DNA of 64,000 nt, from contig CAKVLR010000002.1 of assembly GCA_934757855.1 (NCBI GenBank), positions 124,001-188,000 on the forward strand. Direction: 5' to 3'. Below, piece after piece: positions 9,037 to 18,548 of the stretch. The position numbers and the translations under genes were made by a program. Source of the DNA: an uncultured Clostridia bacterium (GTDB taxonomy: Bacteria; Bacillota; Clostridia; Christensenellales; UBA1242). Numbering within the stretch: position 1 is the stretch's first letter; every line of letters begins with the position of its first letter. The notes under the pieces are model-generated. The model was not told where the DNA came from. It was given only the letters and a program-made list of their open reading frames with translations, and did not search any database.

Positions 9037-10155
9037 CTAAAAGTCTAAGCGCATCAAAATTGCATCTTCGCCCCTTTCGTAATAATCAGGTCTGCGCCCG
9101 ACTTCTATAAAGCCTTTCTTTTGGTACAAAGAAATTGCAGGGTAATTTTGGTCGTTTACTTCCAAAAATACGGTCGTGCAATCCATTTTGCGCAGAGTTT
9201 CAATCAAATTGTCTATCATTTTTGATGCCACACCTTGTAGCCTTGCCTCTTTTAACACCACAACTCGCAAAATTTCCGCCTCGCCAGAAAGCAAATTCAC
9301 CGAAATAAAGCCTTTTGCCTCACCCTTACTTTTCATCAAAAAGCAACGATAATTAGGATTTTCAAAACTCTGTCTTATGCCGATTTCATTCCATTGTAAA
9401 TCCCACTCATCATCTTGGCTTTCCAGTTTCAATAAATCTGGCAAATCATCTAACCCAGCCTGTCTAAATTCAATTTCGCCTAAATTTTGTTCGGCTTGAC
9501 TAACTCGCAAATAAAGAGGCGCAACAGTTACCGCATTTACAAATTCTTGTCGTAAAAATTTGTACTCTGCAATTTTTGCTAAATTTTCTACCGAATAATC
9601 TTGACTATCGCCCAGCAAGTCCGCAAAACTAGCACTTTTTTCGTTATTGTGGTTGTAAATTAAGTCAACCGCATCGTTATAATTTGAGTGTAAATAACCA
9701 GTAAAATGCTTGATTTTGTCCAGTCTGGGTTGAGTAATCGCCCTAAGCGCAAGTCCAAATTCGGTATTAATTCTTTCAAAAGTTTGATGATAAACAAGCC
9801 CAGCACCTGCATTTATTACCGCGCAAATAGGTCGTTTGCTATCTTTATTAATGATATTGTAAGCAAGCAATTCCATAGAATTTATCGCAATAATCGGTTT
9901 ATTTTTGGCATAAGCGAAGCCTTTTGCTACACTCATACCTATGCGAATACCAGTAAAAGACCCAGGTCCTACCACACACGCAAAACTATCAAAATCGCCG
10001 ACTTTTACCCCACTAACACCCAACAAATCATCAAGCAATGGAAAAAGAGTTTCGCTGTGTCGCGAAAACCCTGCGTTTTTTAAAAATTTTTCATTATCTT
10101 TTATCACCGCAATTTGAGTGTCAACGCCTGCGGTATTGATTGCCAAAATCTTCAT
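9037..10155 (-). CDS. tsaB: TsaB-RimI fusion: tRNA t6A synthesis protein plus ribosomal-protein acetyltransferase
   Basis: Two usually separate proteins are joined in one 372-aa frame. Residues 1 to about 225 are TsaB (MKILAINTAG, CVVGPGSFTGIRIG, AKGFAYA), the scaffold that works with TsaD and TsaE to make t6A37 in ANN-decoding tRNAs. From about 227 (EIEFRQAGLDDLPDLLKLE) the chain is a GNAT acetyltransferase like RimI, with VVLKEARLQGVASKMID as the acetyl-CoA loop and EVNDQNYPAISLYQKKGF at the end. There is no stop between the halves. The gene overlaps tsaE by 4 bp. tsaB and rimI are common neighbours, so a fusion is plausible. tsaD is not in the window. Confidence 0.92.
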   Translation of the reverse strand: MKILAINTAGVDTQIAVIKDNEKFLKNAGFSRHSETLFPLLDDLLGVSGVKVGDFDSFACVVGPGSFTGIRIGMSVAKGFAYAKNKPIIAINSMELLAYNIINKDSKRPICAVINAGAGLVYHQTFERINTEFGLALRAITQPRLDKIKHFTGYLHSNYNDAVDLIYNHNNEKSASFADLLGDSQDYSVENLAKIAEYKFLRQEFVNAVTVAPLYLRVSQAEQNLGEIEFRQAGLDDLPDLLKLESQDDEWDLQWNEIGIRQSFENPNYRCFLMKSKGEAKGFISVNLLSGEAEILRVVVLKEARLQGVASKMIDNLIETLRKMDCTTVFLEVNDQNYPAISLYQKKGFIEVGRRPDYYERGEDAILMRLDF

Positions 10156-10571
10156 TTTGCCTCCACAACGGTAAATTTCCTACTATTTTGACCCAAAACT
10201 TGAATATCTAGCATAATGTTTTTTTCAGGCAATATACCAGCAACTTTTTGAGGCCACTCCACAAAGCAAACACCATCGCTACCGCGCAAAATCTCATCAA
10301 GCCCGCTCTCAATCGCTTCGTTTGCCGATTTTAGCCTATACATATCAAAATGATAAATAGGAAATTTGGCATTATATTCATTAAGCAATGTAAAAGTAGG
10401 GCTAGTTACAAGCCCAGTAAAGCCAAGTTCTTTTGCAACCGCTTTTACAAAAGTAGTCTTGCCCGCGCCCAAATCACCCGTAAGCAACACCACATCACCT
10501 GATTTTAGCGTGCTAGCAAATTGTTTTGCAAATTCCGTTGTTTCCTCTAAACTATTTGAAATAAATTCCAT
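10152..10571 (-). CDS. tsaE: tRNA t6A biosynthesis ATPase TsaE
   Basis: TsaE is the small ATPase that drives the TsaB-TsaD complex in t6A tRNA modification. The 139-aa protein has the Walker A motif TGDLGAGKTT at residues 31-40, VTSPTFTLLNEY after it, and YHFDMYRL and FVEWPQK, all characteristic of the family. The length is typical. It sits 6 bp after rsfS and overlaps the tsaB-rimI fusion by 4 bp, so all three come from the promoter at 11025-11053. Confidence 0.95.
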   Translation of the reverse strand: MEFISNSLEETTEFAKQFASTLKSGDVVLLTGDLGAGKTTFVKAVAKELGFTGLVTSPTFTLLNEYNAKFPIYHFDMYRLKSANEAIESGLDEILRGSDGVCFVEWPQKVAGILPEKNIMLDIQVLGQNSRKFTVVEAK

Positions 10572-10577
10572 AAAAAA

Positions 10578-10994
10578 CTAAGCCTCTTGCGCTTCCTTTT
10601 CTTCTTTTTGCTCGCTCAACAATTTTTTGATGCCGATACTATTGAGAGTGTTTTTGCCATCGCTCCATAATTTTTCGAGGTGGTAAAATTCACGCATATC
10701 AGCAGTAAAAATATGCACGATAAATTCGCCAAAGTCAAGCACAAGCCACCTACCATCGCTCACACCATCACGCCTAATCACTCTGTGGCCGTTTTTCTCC
10801 ATTTCTTCTTCAATTTTATCAACAAGCGATTTCGCGTGGACAGTACTATTTGCTGTGGCAATCACAAAGTAATCAGTAATATTTGATAGGTATGAAACAT
10901 CAATCAAAGTCACACCCTCAGCCTTGTTTTCCTCAAACAATTCGCAAGCCTTTACCGCAAGCGTATAATCTTTACTAAATGCTTTCGTTTTCAT
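10578..10994 (-). CDS. rsfS: Ribosomal silencing factor RsfS (Iojap family)
   Basis: RsfS binds L14 on the large subunit and blocks subunit joining when nutrients are short. The 138-aa protein carries the family core: LIDVSYLSNITDYFVIATANSTVHAKSL and VIRRDGVSDGRWLVLDFGEFIVHIF. I chose ATG 10994, because AGGGG lies 7 bases upstream; the ATG at 11000 is almost on top of that site. A charged Glu/Lys tail follows the domain. It is the first gene of the rsfS-tsaE-tsaB/rimI-hydrolase-murF run. Confidence 0.93.
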   Translation of the reverse strand: MKTKAFSKDYTLAVKACELFEENKAEGVTLIDVSYLSNITDYFVIATANSTVHAKSLVDKIEEEMEKNGHRVIRRDGVSDGRWLVLDFGEFIVHIFTADMREFYHLEKLWSDGKNTLNSIGIKKLLSEQKEEKEAQEA

Positions 10995-11024
10995 AGTCAT
11001 TCCCCTGTATTTTATTACATTTAT

Positions 11025-11053
11025 ATTATATCGTTTTATTGCGATTAAGTCAA
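11025..11053 (-). promoter_or_regulatory. SigA-type promoter of the rsfS operon
   Basis: On the minus strand TTGACT (11053-11048) is followed after 17 bp by a perfect TATAAT (11030-11025), about 30 bases before the rsfS start. It is the only strong promoter seen ahead of this five-gene run. Confidence 0.75.
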
Positions 11054-11113
11054 TTATTTAGAGCATAACAACTTGATATATTGTCAATAATTTTGTCATA
11101 AAAGGAGAAATTT

Positions 11114-11947
11114 ATGCAAAACAAATTGAGTCTAGTTATTGATAGTGCAGTGTTATTTGTGGGTGTAGGCGTGCTTATATTTTCGTGGGTACGGTTTTAC
11201 ACAAAATCAATCACTCTAAGCCTTGTCGCAGGAGCAATAATTGCGGGTATGATTTTGCTTAGTTTTATATATATTTATAACAAACGAAACGCAAAACAAA
11301 CCCTCAAAAAAGCCGAGCAAAAGCAATTTGAGCAATTAAAATTCAACTTGTTTTTTACCCCAAAAGCGCAAACTCTTGACTACTTTGCTTCTATATTGGG
11401 AAAAACTAAACATATTGAAAAGCACAGCGATTTCCTTATTTTAAGAGAGAACTCTGCGCAAAAGGATACGCATAGTACATTGCATAGTACCATATTCTTT
11501 GCTTTTTTTGATAAAGAAAAACTAGACTTTGCGACTTTTCTTACCTTTTACCGCATAGCAGTAATTAATAACCTTGATGATATAATTATTTGCGCAAATG
11601 CTTTTGAAGAAGATGTAAAATGTAACGCAAGTAGAATAAGGAATATCCGCACGACCCTACTTCCGCTCACTCAATTTTTCAAAGAAAATCAACCCGCAAT
11701 TACCGCCGACCCTTTCCCTATTGTCGCCGACACCTTAAAGCCAAAACTCAGCAGAAACGAGATTTTGCGTTACGCATTTTCACCAGCACGCGCGCGAAAT
11801 TATCTATTGTTTGGACTTATGATTTTGCTTACCAGTTTTTTAGTACCGTTCAAAATTTATTATTTGATTATGGGTAGTTTACTTTGTCTAACCGCCCTTT
11901 TGGTACGAGTTGTTCCTTTACTAAAAAAAACAATAAAAAAAGCCTAG
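11114..11947 (+). CDS. Unrecognised membrane protein with four predicted TM segments
   Basis: I do not recognise this 277-aa protein. It has two hydrophobic segments at the N-terminus (about 10-27 and 34-55), a basic/coiled stretch, a soluble middle of about 150 residues, and two more hydrophobic segments near 230-246 and 250-268. The soluble part (from about FFTPKAQTLDYFASIL to DDIIICANAFEED) has alternating hydrophobic strands. Residues encoded around 11468-11493 are a four-residue repeat (HSTL/HSTI) that coincides exactly with two 12-bp repeat units also found between genes, so this piece was probably inserted. AAGGAG precedes the ATG. It is divergent from rsfS. Confidence 0.6.
   Translation: MQNKLSLVIDSAVLFVGVGVLIFSWVRFYTKSITLSLVAGAIIAGMILLSFIYIYNKRNAKQTLKKAEQKQFEQLKFNLFFTPKAQTLDYFASILGKTKHIEKHSDFLILRENSAQKDTHSTLHSTIFFAFFDKEKLDFATFLTFYRIAVINNLDDIIICANAFEEDVKCNASRIRNIRTTLLPLTQFFKENQPAITADPFPIVADTLKPKLSRNEILRYAFSPARARNYLLFGLMILLTSFLVPFKIYYLIMGSLLCLTALLVRVVPLLKKTIKKA
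11470..11490. repeat. GCATAGTAC 12-bp tandem repeat, locus B, inside a coding sequence
   Basis: Two full units, GCATAGTAC and GCATAGTAC separated by ATT, lie inside the gene at 11114-11947. Because the unit is 12 bp it adds whole codons (His-Ser-Thr-Leu/Ile) and keeps the frame. This is the only coding copy seen among the five loci. Confidence 0.8.
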
Positions 11948-11992
11948 TCAAATTTGGTATAAACCACTAAACGACTTTTGGCTTTTTCTTTA
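11936..11992. terminator. Probable bidirectional terminator
   Basis: AAAAAGCC and, after one unpaired base, AGTC (from about 11937) can pair with GACT and GGCTTTTT near 11972-11990 across a long AT-rich loop. The T-run and the A-run on either side suit both the upstream membrane-protein gene and yhbY, which is convergent. The long loop lowers confidence. Confidence 0.45.
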
Positions 11993-12009
11993 ACTTTTGA
12001 TTTACTATT

Positions 12010-12300
12010 TTATTTTTTAGAGCGGATTTTCTTGTCTAAATTTTTCTTGTACAATACAATTTTACGCCCAATAACTTGCACAACATCAGCCTTGCAACGG
12101 CTTGCCATTTCCTGTGCAATATCTTTTACATCTTCCTCACAACTTTCAAGCACGGTAATTTTTATCAACTCACGCGCATAAAGTGCTTGGTCTGCGGTAT
12201 TGATTACATTTATACTCAAACCATCTTTTCCAACCTGCATCACAGGCTCCAAACTTTGAGCAGTTTTTCTCAATTCCGCACGCTTTTTTGCATCAATCAT
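12010..12300 (-). CDS. yhbY: YhbY family RNA-binding protein (CRM domain)
   Basis: A 96-aa single CRM-domain protein that associates with pre-50S ribosomal particles. It has the family layout: KRAELRKTAQSLEPVMQVGKDGLS at the start, then ALYARELIKITVLE, and VVQVIGRKIVLYK near the end, with a basic tail. It lies 11 bp after obg on the same strand, and both act in large-subunit assembly, which fits one operon nth-obg-yhbY. Confidence 0.92.
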   Translation of the reverse strand: MIDAKKRAELRKTAQSLEPVMQVGKDGLSINVINTADQALYARELIKITVLESCEEDVKDIAQEMASRCKADVVQVIGRKIVLYKKNLDKKIRSKK

Positions 12301-12311
12301 ATTTTTATCTC

Positions 12312-14230
<1,919 letters not shown>

Positions 14231-14243
14231 TTACCCTAACACA

Positions 14244-14272
14244 ATTATACCATAATCGTTGGACTTTTTCAA
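14244..14272 (-). promoter_or_regulatory. Extended -10 promoter of nth-obg-yhbY
   Basis: On the minus strand TTGAAA (14272-14267) is followed after 17 bp by TATAAT (14249-14244), preceded by TGG, which makes an extended -10. It lies just upstream of the nth start at 14230, leaving a very short leader. Confidence 0.75.
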
Positions 14273-14375
14273 TATTTTTTGTCATAAAATTAAATTATAT
14301 TTATGCAAATTTTTGAATAAATATATAGAATACAATATTATATATTACACAAATCAAAAAATGAATAAAAAATAA

Positions 14376-14417
14376 GTACTATGCACAAATTTTCATTGCA
14401 TAGTACCTTGCATAGTA
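14376..14417 (-). terminator. Terminator hairpin of the sigF operon, built from GCATAGTAC repeats (locus C)
   Basis: TGCATAGTAC (14397-14406) and its inverse GTACTATGCA (14376-14385) form a perfect 10-bp stem. On the minus strand it is followed by TTATTTTTTATTC, so it has the form of a rho-independent terminator 22 bp after the sigF stop. A second direct unit at 14409-14417 keeps the 12-bp period. The same repeat forms a similar hairpin after ypeB. Confidence 0.75.
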
Positions 14418-14428
14418 TTATTTTTGAC

Positions 14429-15151
14429 CTAATTTTCAAACTTTTTACGCAAATTTTGAATAACTTTATTTTCAATTCGAGAAACTTGCACTTGACTTAC
14501 ACCCAACTCTTTTGCTATTTCACTTTGAGTTTTATCACGATAATAACGCATAATTATAATTTTTCTATCACGCGGAGAGAGTGAAGAAATTAGTTGTTTT
14601 AAAATAAAGTGGTCTAGTTTCGTTTCTTCTTCCTCAGGGTCAACGATGCGCTCTTGAAGGGTTACACTTCCCTCCTCTGTTTGGTCTATTGGAGCGGACA
14701 AACTCATCGGGTATTTGTTGCTATCTAACACAAACACAAGTTCTTGCATATCCATATTAAATTTTTTTGCCAAAGTTTGCAAGTCTGGCTCGGGTTCTTG
14801 TGGGGGTAAAGATGCCAAATATTTTCGTATTTCCAACGCTTGAGTTTTGATAGCGCGACTTACTTTTATATAGCCATCATCACGCAAAAATCGCTTCACT
14901 TCGCCCGCTATCATAGGTACGGCGTATGTACTAAATCTTACATTGTAGTTTGTGTCAAAATTATTTATCGCCTTTACAAACCCCACACAACCTAATTGAA
15001 ACAAATCATCATAATCGACACCTTTATTTCTATATCTACGAATTACACTTTTTACCAAAGGATAATTTTGATTAATAAGCAAATTTTTGGCTTCTTCATC
15101 TCCATTTTGCGCAAGTTTGATAAGCCTTAAAGTTTGCTCATAATCAATCAT
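14429..15151 (-). CDS. sigF: Forespore RNA polymerase sigma factor SigF
   Basis: SigF directs the first forespore-specific transcription in sporulation. The 240-aa protein has region 2 (YDDLFQLGCVGFVKAINNFD, FSTYAVPMIAGEVKRFLRDD), region 3 and region 4 (LSPRDRKIIIMRYYRDKTQSEIAKELGVSQVQVSRIE). SigG is similar, but the position directly behind spoIIAA-spoIIAB identifies SigF. The start overlaps the spoIIAB stop by 8 bp, with GGGGGT just before it, so anti-sigma and sigma factor are coupled in translation, as expected for a partner-switching pair. Confidence 0.96.
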   Translation of the reverse strand: MIDYEQTLRLIKLAQNGDEEAKNLLINQNYPLVKSVIRRYRNKGVDYDDLFQLGCVGFVKAINNFDTNYNVRFSTYAVPMIAGEVKRFLRDDGYIKVSRAIKTQALEIRKYLASLPPQEPEPDLQTLAKKFNMDMQELVFVLDSNKYPMSLSAPIDQTEEGSVTLQERIVDPEEEETKLDHFILKQLISSLSPRDRKIIIMRYYRDKTQSEIAKELGVSQVQVSRIENKVIQNLRKKFEN

Positions 15152-15602
15152 TTTTACCCCCTATTATTGCGCGCTTTTTATTTTCAAGATACTTTCGCAT
15201 TTCGACTACAATACCGCTAGCGCCGTTTTTGAGAATACTTACTTCGTCCATAAAACTTTCCATAACGGTAAAGCCCATACCCGCGCGCTCCTCATCGGGT
15301 TTAGTCGTAAAAAACGGCTCGCGCGCTTTTTCAATATCTGCAATTCCTACACCGTTATCACTTATTTTTATATCAATTTCGCTAGGTTTTAACCCAACCC
15401 AAATATTGATTTTACCCAAACGGTGTGGATATGCGTGTACCACACAATTTGTTACTGCCTCACTAACTGCTGTCTTTATATCGGTAATTTCATCAAGTGT
15501 GGGATTAAGTTGTACACAAAATCCAGCCACCGCACTACGCGCAAACCCCTCATTTACCGAATGAGAATCAAATTGCAAATTCATTTCATTTATGTATTCC
15601 AT
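15144..15602 (-). CDS. spoIIAB: Anti-sigma F factor SpoIIAB
   Basis: SpoIIAB is the kinase that holds SigF inactive and phosphorylates SpoIIAA. The 152-aa GHKL-fold protein shows the N box AVSEAVTNCVVHAYP, the G1 box ISDNGVGIADIEKAREPFFTTKPDEERAGMG and the final FMDEVSILKNGASGIVVEM. Start 15602 is chosen because AGGA lies 8 bases upstream; a GTG two codons earlier overlaps the site too closely. It lies between spoIIAA and sigF in the classical order. Confidence 0.95.
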   Translation of the reverse strand: MEYINEMNLQFDSHSVNEGFARSAVAGFCVQLNPTLDEITDIKTAVSEAVTNCVVHAYPHRLGKINIWVGLKPSEIDIKISDNGVGIADIEKAREPFFTTKPDEERAGMGFTVMESFMDEVSILKNGASGIVVEMRKYLENKKRAIIGGKND

Positions 15603-15616
15603 ATTCACTATCCTTT

Positions 15617-15925
15617 TTAATTAATTTTTGGCATCACATCATATAGTGCGGTCATTTTAAAGATTTTGTCCGCCTGACTACTAGGATTTGAAATATAAAT
15701 AGGTGTGTTTTTTTGCTTCATTTTTTTATATCTCCCTATCAATACTCCAATTCCTGTACTATCCATAAACTCTAATTGTGACAAATCAATAATCACTTGC
15801 TTAAAATTTCCACTTTCTAGTTGATTGTCCATTGCCATTCTTGCATAGTGCGCAGTGTGTTCATCTAATTCACCCGCAATTTGCAAATAAAGCGTTTCCA
15901 AATAAACTTTTGCATTAACTTGCAT
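15617..15925 (-). CDS. spoIIAA: Anti-anti-sigma F factor SpoIIAA
   Basis: SpoIIAA binds SpoIIAB when unphosphorylated and so frees SigF in the forespore. The 102-aa STAS-domain protein has the conserved FMDSTGIGVLIGRYK with the phosphorylatable Ser56. It is the first gene of the operon, with AGGAGGGGGC before the ATG. I saw no convincing SigH-type promoter upstream: a GAAT lies in a plausible place but no matching -35. Confidence 0.96.
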   Translation of the reverse strand: MQVNAKVYLETLYLQIAGELDEHTAHYARMAMDNQLESGNFKQVIIDLSQLEFMDSTGIGVLIGRYKKMKQKNTPIYISNPSSQADKIFKMTALYDVMPKIN

Positions 15926-15976
15926 AGCCCCCTCCTAGTTAAGATAATTCTACCAAATTAATTGATGCGAAAAATT

Positions 15977-16006
15977 AAAAAAATAGCGTAAAAAACACTA
16001 TTTTTG
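15977..16006 (-). terminator. Terminator of the subtilase gene
   Basis: AAAAATAG (15979-15986) pairs with CTATTTTT (15998-16005) across a short loop, and the minus strand continues with a T-run. It separates the subtilase gene from spoIIAA. Confidence 0.7.
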
Positions 16007-16032
16007 TTGAATTTTGCACTAAATATTAAAAT

Positions 16033-17169
16033 TTAAAAGCCTAACGCCGATTTTGCATTTAATAGCCCCATTCCGCAATCGTTTGGACTAAACGGCAAAC
16101 TATCTGCACTGTACATTATCTGCGACTTGACTTGATTTGGCGTAAAATCTGGATTTTGTTGCAAAATTAAAGCCGACACCCCCGCAACAAACGGAGTACT
16201 CACACTAGTACCCGACATTTGCGTAAAAAGATTTTTATCATTTGATAGTGAAGTAATATTTACCCCTGGTGCCACTATATCGGGCTTTATTATATCAAAA
16301 ATTGGTCCGCGCGAACTAAATTCGGCAATTTCTATTTTTTCTTTTGTAGTATCTGCGCAACCAACAGTGATAATTTTTGCGCAACTCCCTGGGGACTTCA
16401 CACTTCCCGCAGTCGGTCCATCATTTCCAACCGCTCCTACGACTACAATTCCAGAGTCCCAAAGGCTAGAAGCACCCAAACTTAGCGGGTCATTTTTGGC
16501 GAGCGGAGTACTACCAAAACTCATACAAACTACCCCAATATTGTATTTTTTGCGATTTTCGTACACCCATTGCATTGCATCTAATACATTGATTGCTTGC
16601 GTTTGCCCCTCACTATTCAAGGCTTTTAGTATTACTAAATCGCAATCGGGCGCAATGCCAGCATATTTTCCCCCAGAACTAATACCATTACCCGCAAGCA
16701 CCCCCGACACAAAAGTGCCGTGGCCGTTGTCATCATATGGGGTTTCGCGGTCGTTTACCAAATCTACAAATTTGCTTATACGCTTTTTGCCAAACATAAA
16801 ATCAAGGTGCGGATAGCAACCTGTATCAATTACAGCAACTCCAACCCCTTGCCCCAAAAAGCCTTGCGCGTGCATTTCATCGACATTAATTTTTGCGCGG
16901 GCATTTTGCATAAGGGCGCTAGCAGTTGTCACGGAAGAAATGTAGTCAATCCAACTATTGCCCGCTAAGTCTAGCAAATCTGGCGTTTTTGTGTTCACGG
17001 CAAAAGCGCGAATAAATGGATATTCGCCTATAATTTTTACATTTTTAAATGTATGCAAGCGCATTTTCGCTTGATAATAATCATTTGCATATAAAATACA
17101 ATTTTGGCTGTGTGCGTTTGAAGAAATTTCCACAGCCATTAATCTTGGGTCTATTTTGTTTTGTATCAA
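16033..17169 (-). CDS. S8 family (subtilisin-like) serine peptidase, probably intracellular
   Basis: A 378-aa subtilase with a complete triad: Asp115 (VAVIDTGCYPH), His150 (DDNGHGTFVSGVLAG) and Ser322 (MSGTSVSTPFVAGV), with Asn249 in GAVGNDGP as oxyanion residue. There is no signal peptide. About 90 residues precede the catalytic domain and contain NAHSQNCILYAND and a short fold that may be a propeptide. AprX-like and ISP-type subtilases in Firmicutes are cytosolic or released late in growth. The gene sits just upstream of the sigF operon and 4 bp after a small unrecognised gene, with a terminator between it and spoIIAA. Its substrate is unknown. Confidence 0.9.
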   Translation of the reverse strand: MIQNKIDPRLMAVEISSNAHSQNCILYANDYYQAKMRLHTFKNVKIIGEYPFIRAFAVNTKTPDLLDLAGNSWIDYISSVTTASALMQNARAKINVDEMHAQGFLGQGVGVAVIDTGCYPHLDFMFGKKRISKFVDLVNDRETPYDDNGHGTFVSGVLAGNGISSGGKYAGIAPDCDLVILKALNSEGQTQAINVLDAMQWVYENRKKYNIGVVCMSFGSTPLAKNDPLSLGASSLWDSGIVVVGAVGNDGPTAGSVKSPGSCAKIITVGCADTTKEKIEIAEFSSRGPIFDIIKPDIVAPGVNITSLSNDKNLFTQMSGTSVSTPFVAGVSALILQQNPDFTPNQVKSQIMYSADSLPFSPNDCGMGLLNAKSALGF

Positions 17170-17173
17170 TTTT

Positions 17174-17545
17174 TTAATCCAAATATTTCAATAAGTTTTC
17201 CATTTTTTGTTTTTGTTCTTGGTCCAAAAGTGGCGAAATTGCGCCCGCCATTTGCTTTATTTTCTCCGCATCAAAATTACCTTCTGCCTTTTTGGTAGCC
17301 ACTAATTTTAGCATTTCAGCAAGCAAGTCTTGTTCACTAAGTTGACCGTATTTATCTACAAAGTCCTTTACAAAATCGCCGTAATTTTCTTCGACTTCTT
17401 TAAATTCTTTCGTTTCTTGTATTTTTTCAAAATCATTAAAATTATCGTTAGATATACCATTTTCTACTCTTAGTTTATCATTTTTAAACTTCTCTTTCGA
17501 TTGTTGCTTACCCGAATTTTGAGTGCTAAAATCCTTTATATTCAC
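17174..17545 (-). CDS. Unrecognised small charged protein
   Basis: A 123-aa protein I do not recognise. The GTG at 17545 is chosen because AAGGAGGA lies 8 bases before it; the longer frame adds 15 residues without a ribosome site. The N-terminal third is polar and probably disordered (STQNSGKQQSKEKFKND). The rest looks helical (FVKDFVDKYGQLSEQDLLAEMLKL, then EKIKQMAGAISPLLDQEQKQKMENLLKYL). It ends 4 bp before the subtilase start, so the two are in one transcript. It could be a chaperone, inhibitor or regulator of the peptidase, by position only. Confidence 0.65.
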   Translation of the reverse strand: MNIKDFSTQNSGKQQSKEKFKNDKLRVENGISNDNFNDFEKIQETKEFKEVEENYGDFVKDFVDKYGQLSEQDLLAEMLKLVATKKAEGNFDAEKIKQMAGAISPLLDQEQKQKMENLLKYLD

Positions 17546-17611
17546 AGCGCATTTCCTCCTTGTTTTCACTATTTCAATATATGTAGTCATATATTAATTA
17601 GGTGAATAATT

Positions 17612-18175
17612 ATGGATATAAATAGCATTTTGCAAACGCTCGGGAATAGCAATATCGACTTAGGGGCTTTAATAAATCTTGCCTCTACTTTTTTAAGTGG
17701 CAAAAGTCAAAACACTAACAACACTTTAAATAATGCCCCCACTCTACCACCTATACAATATTTGCAAAATGCGGATACAAAACCTAACGAAAATTACACC
17801 TTAGGCCACCAAAATAATTTTAGCAATAGTTACTTCAATATGCCACAATATGATTTCAATTCCTCAACAAGCGCTTCGCAAAACGCAAAAACCCATATGC
17901 AAAAAAATACAAACTCGTTTAATCAAAATACATATAAAAATTACACTGGCAATTTTTACTCCCAACAAAACAATGCATCAATGGAGCAAAACTATTCGCA
18001 AAACACACAAAACGAACACAAATCTAGCAACACCGCAAATAATTTACCGAATATGCTAGAACTTTTAAAACTTGTGATACCCTTATTTTCAAAACAAAAA
18101 GAAAAGAGCCTAACTTCTGTGCAAACTGCACAAAATTTGGACTCAACTATCCTAAAACTTCCGCGGGCTAAATAG
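17612..18175 (+). CDS. Unrecognised Asn/Gln-rich protein
   Basis: A 187-aa protein with short ordered ends (MDINSILQTLGNSNIDLGALINLAS at the start, NMLELLKLVIPLFSKQKEK near the end) and about 100 middle residues dominated by Asn, Gln, Ser and Thr. No signal peptide or TM segment is evident. The composition is of the low-complexity type that stays disordered or self-assembles. It is divergent from the small gene at 17174-17545 and its stop overlaps the PucR-type gene by 8 bp. The ATG has only a weak ribosome site. Both hydrophobic ends are leucine-rich helices that might bind a partner. Confidence 0.6.
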   Translation: MDINSILQTLGNSNIDLGALINLASTFLSGKSQNTNNTLNNAPTLPPIQYLQNADTKPNENYTLGHQNNFSNSYFNMPQYDFNSSTSASQNAKTHMQKNTNSFNQNTYKNYTGNFYSQQNNASMEQNYSQNTQNEHKSSNTANNLPNMLELLKLVIPLFSKQKEKSLTSVQTAQNLDSTILKLPRAK

Positions 18176-18548
18176 ACTGCAACCTTGTGACCCTATTTGT
18201 CTTGCGCTTGCGTTTTTGCTCTAATTTCTTCAAAACCATTATAATTTGCAAAGTCACCGCATCTTCAAATTTGCGAATATCAAGCCCCAGCATTTTTTTG
18301 ATTTTTTCCAAACGATATACTAGCGTATTGCGGTGAATAATTGCCACCTTGCTAGTTTGAATTATATTTAGATTGTTTGCAAAAAACAATTCCACAGTAG
18401 AAATTAATTCCTCATCTTTGAGGAATTTTTTTACATTTTCATCTTGCAAAATGTTACTTACACTACCCAAACTTTGCTCATCAAAATTACTGAGCAATGT
18501 CCCTAGCAGTGTAGAATTTATAGCAACTTTATTTGTATAATCATTCAT
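18168..18548 (-). CDS. PucR C-terminal-type HTH protein
   Basis: The 126-aa protein consists mainly of the helix-turn-helix found at the C-terminus of PucR/CdaR regulators: LISTVELFFANNLNIIQTSKVAIIHRNTLVYRLEKIKKMLGLDIRKFEDAVTL. The long sensory part normally ahead of it is absent. A short helical stretch of about 45 residues precedes it and a basic tail (KRKRKTNR) follows. Start 18548 has AAGG 8 bases upstream and overlaps the end of the ABC ATPase gene by 8 bp, so the two are coupled. It could regulate this ATPase or act as its partner. Its DNA target is unknown. Confidence 0.8.
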   Translation of the reverse strand: MNDYTNKVAINSTLLGTLLSNFDEQSLGSVSNILQDENVKKFLKDEELISTVELFFANNLNIIQTSKVAIIHRNTLVYRLEKIKKMLGLDIRKFEDAVTLQIIMVLKKLEQKRKRKTNRVTRLQSI

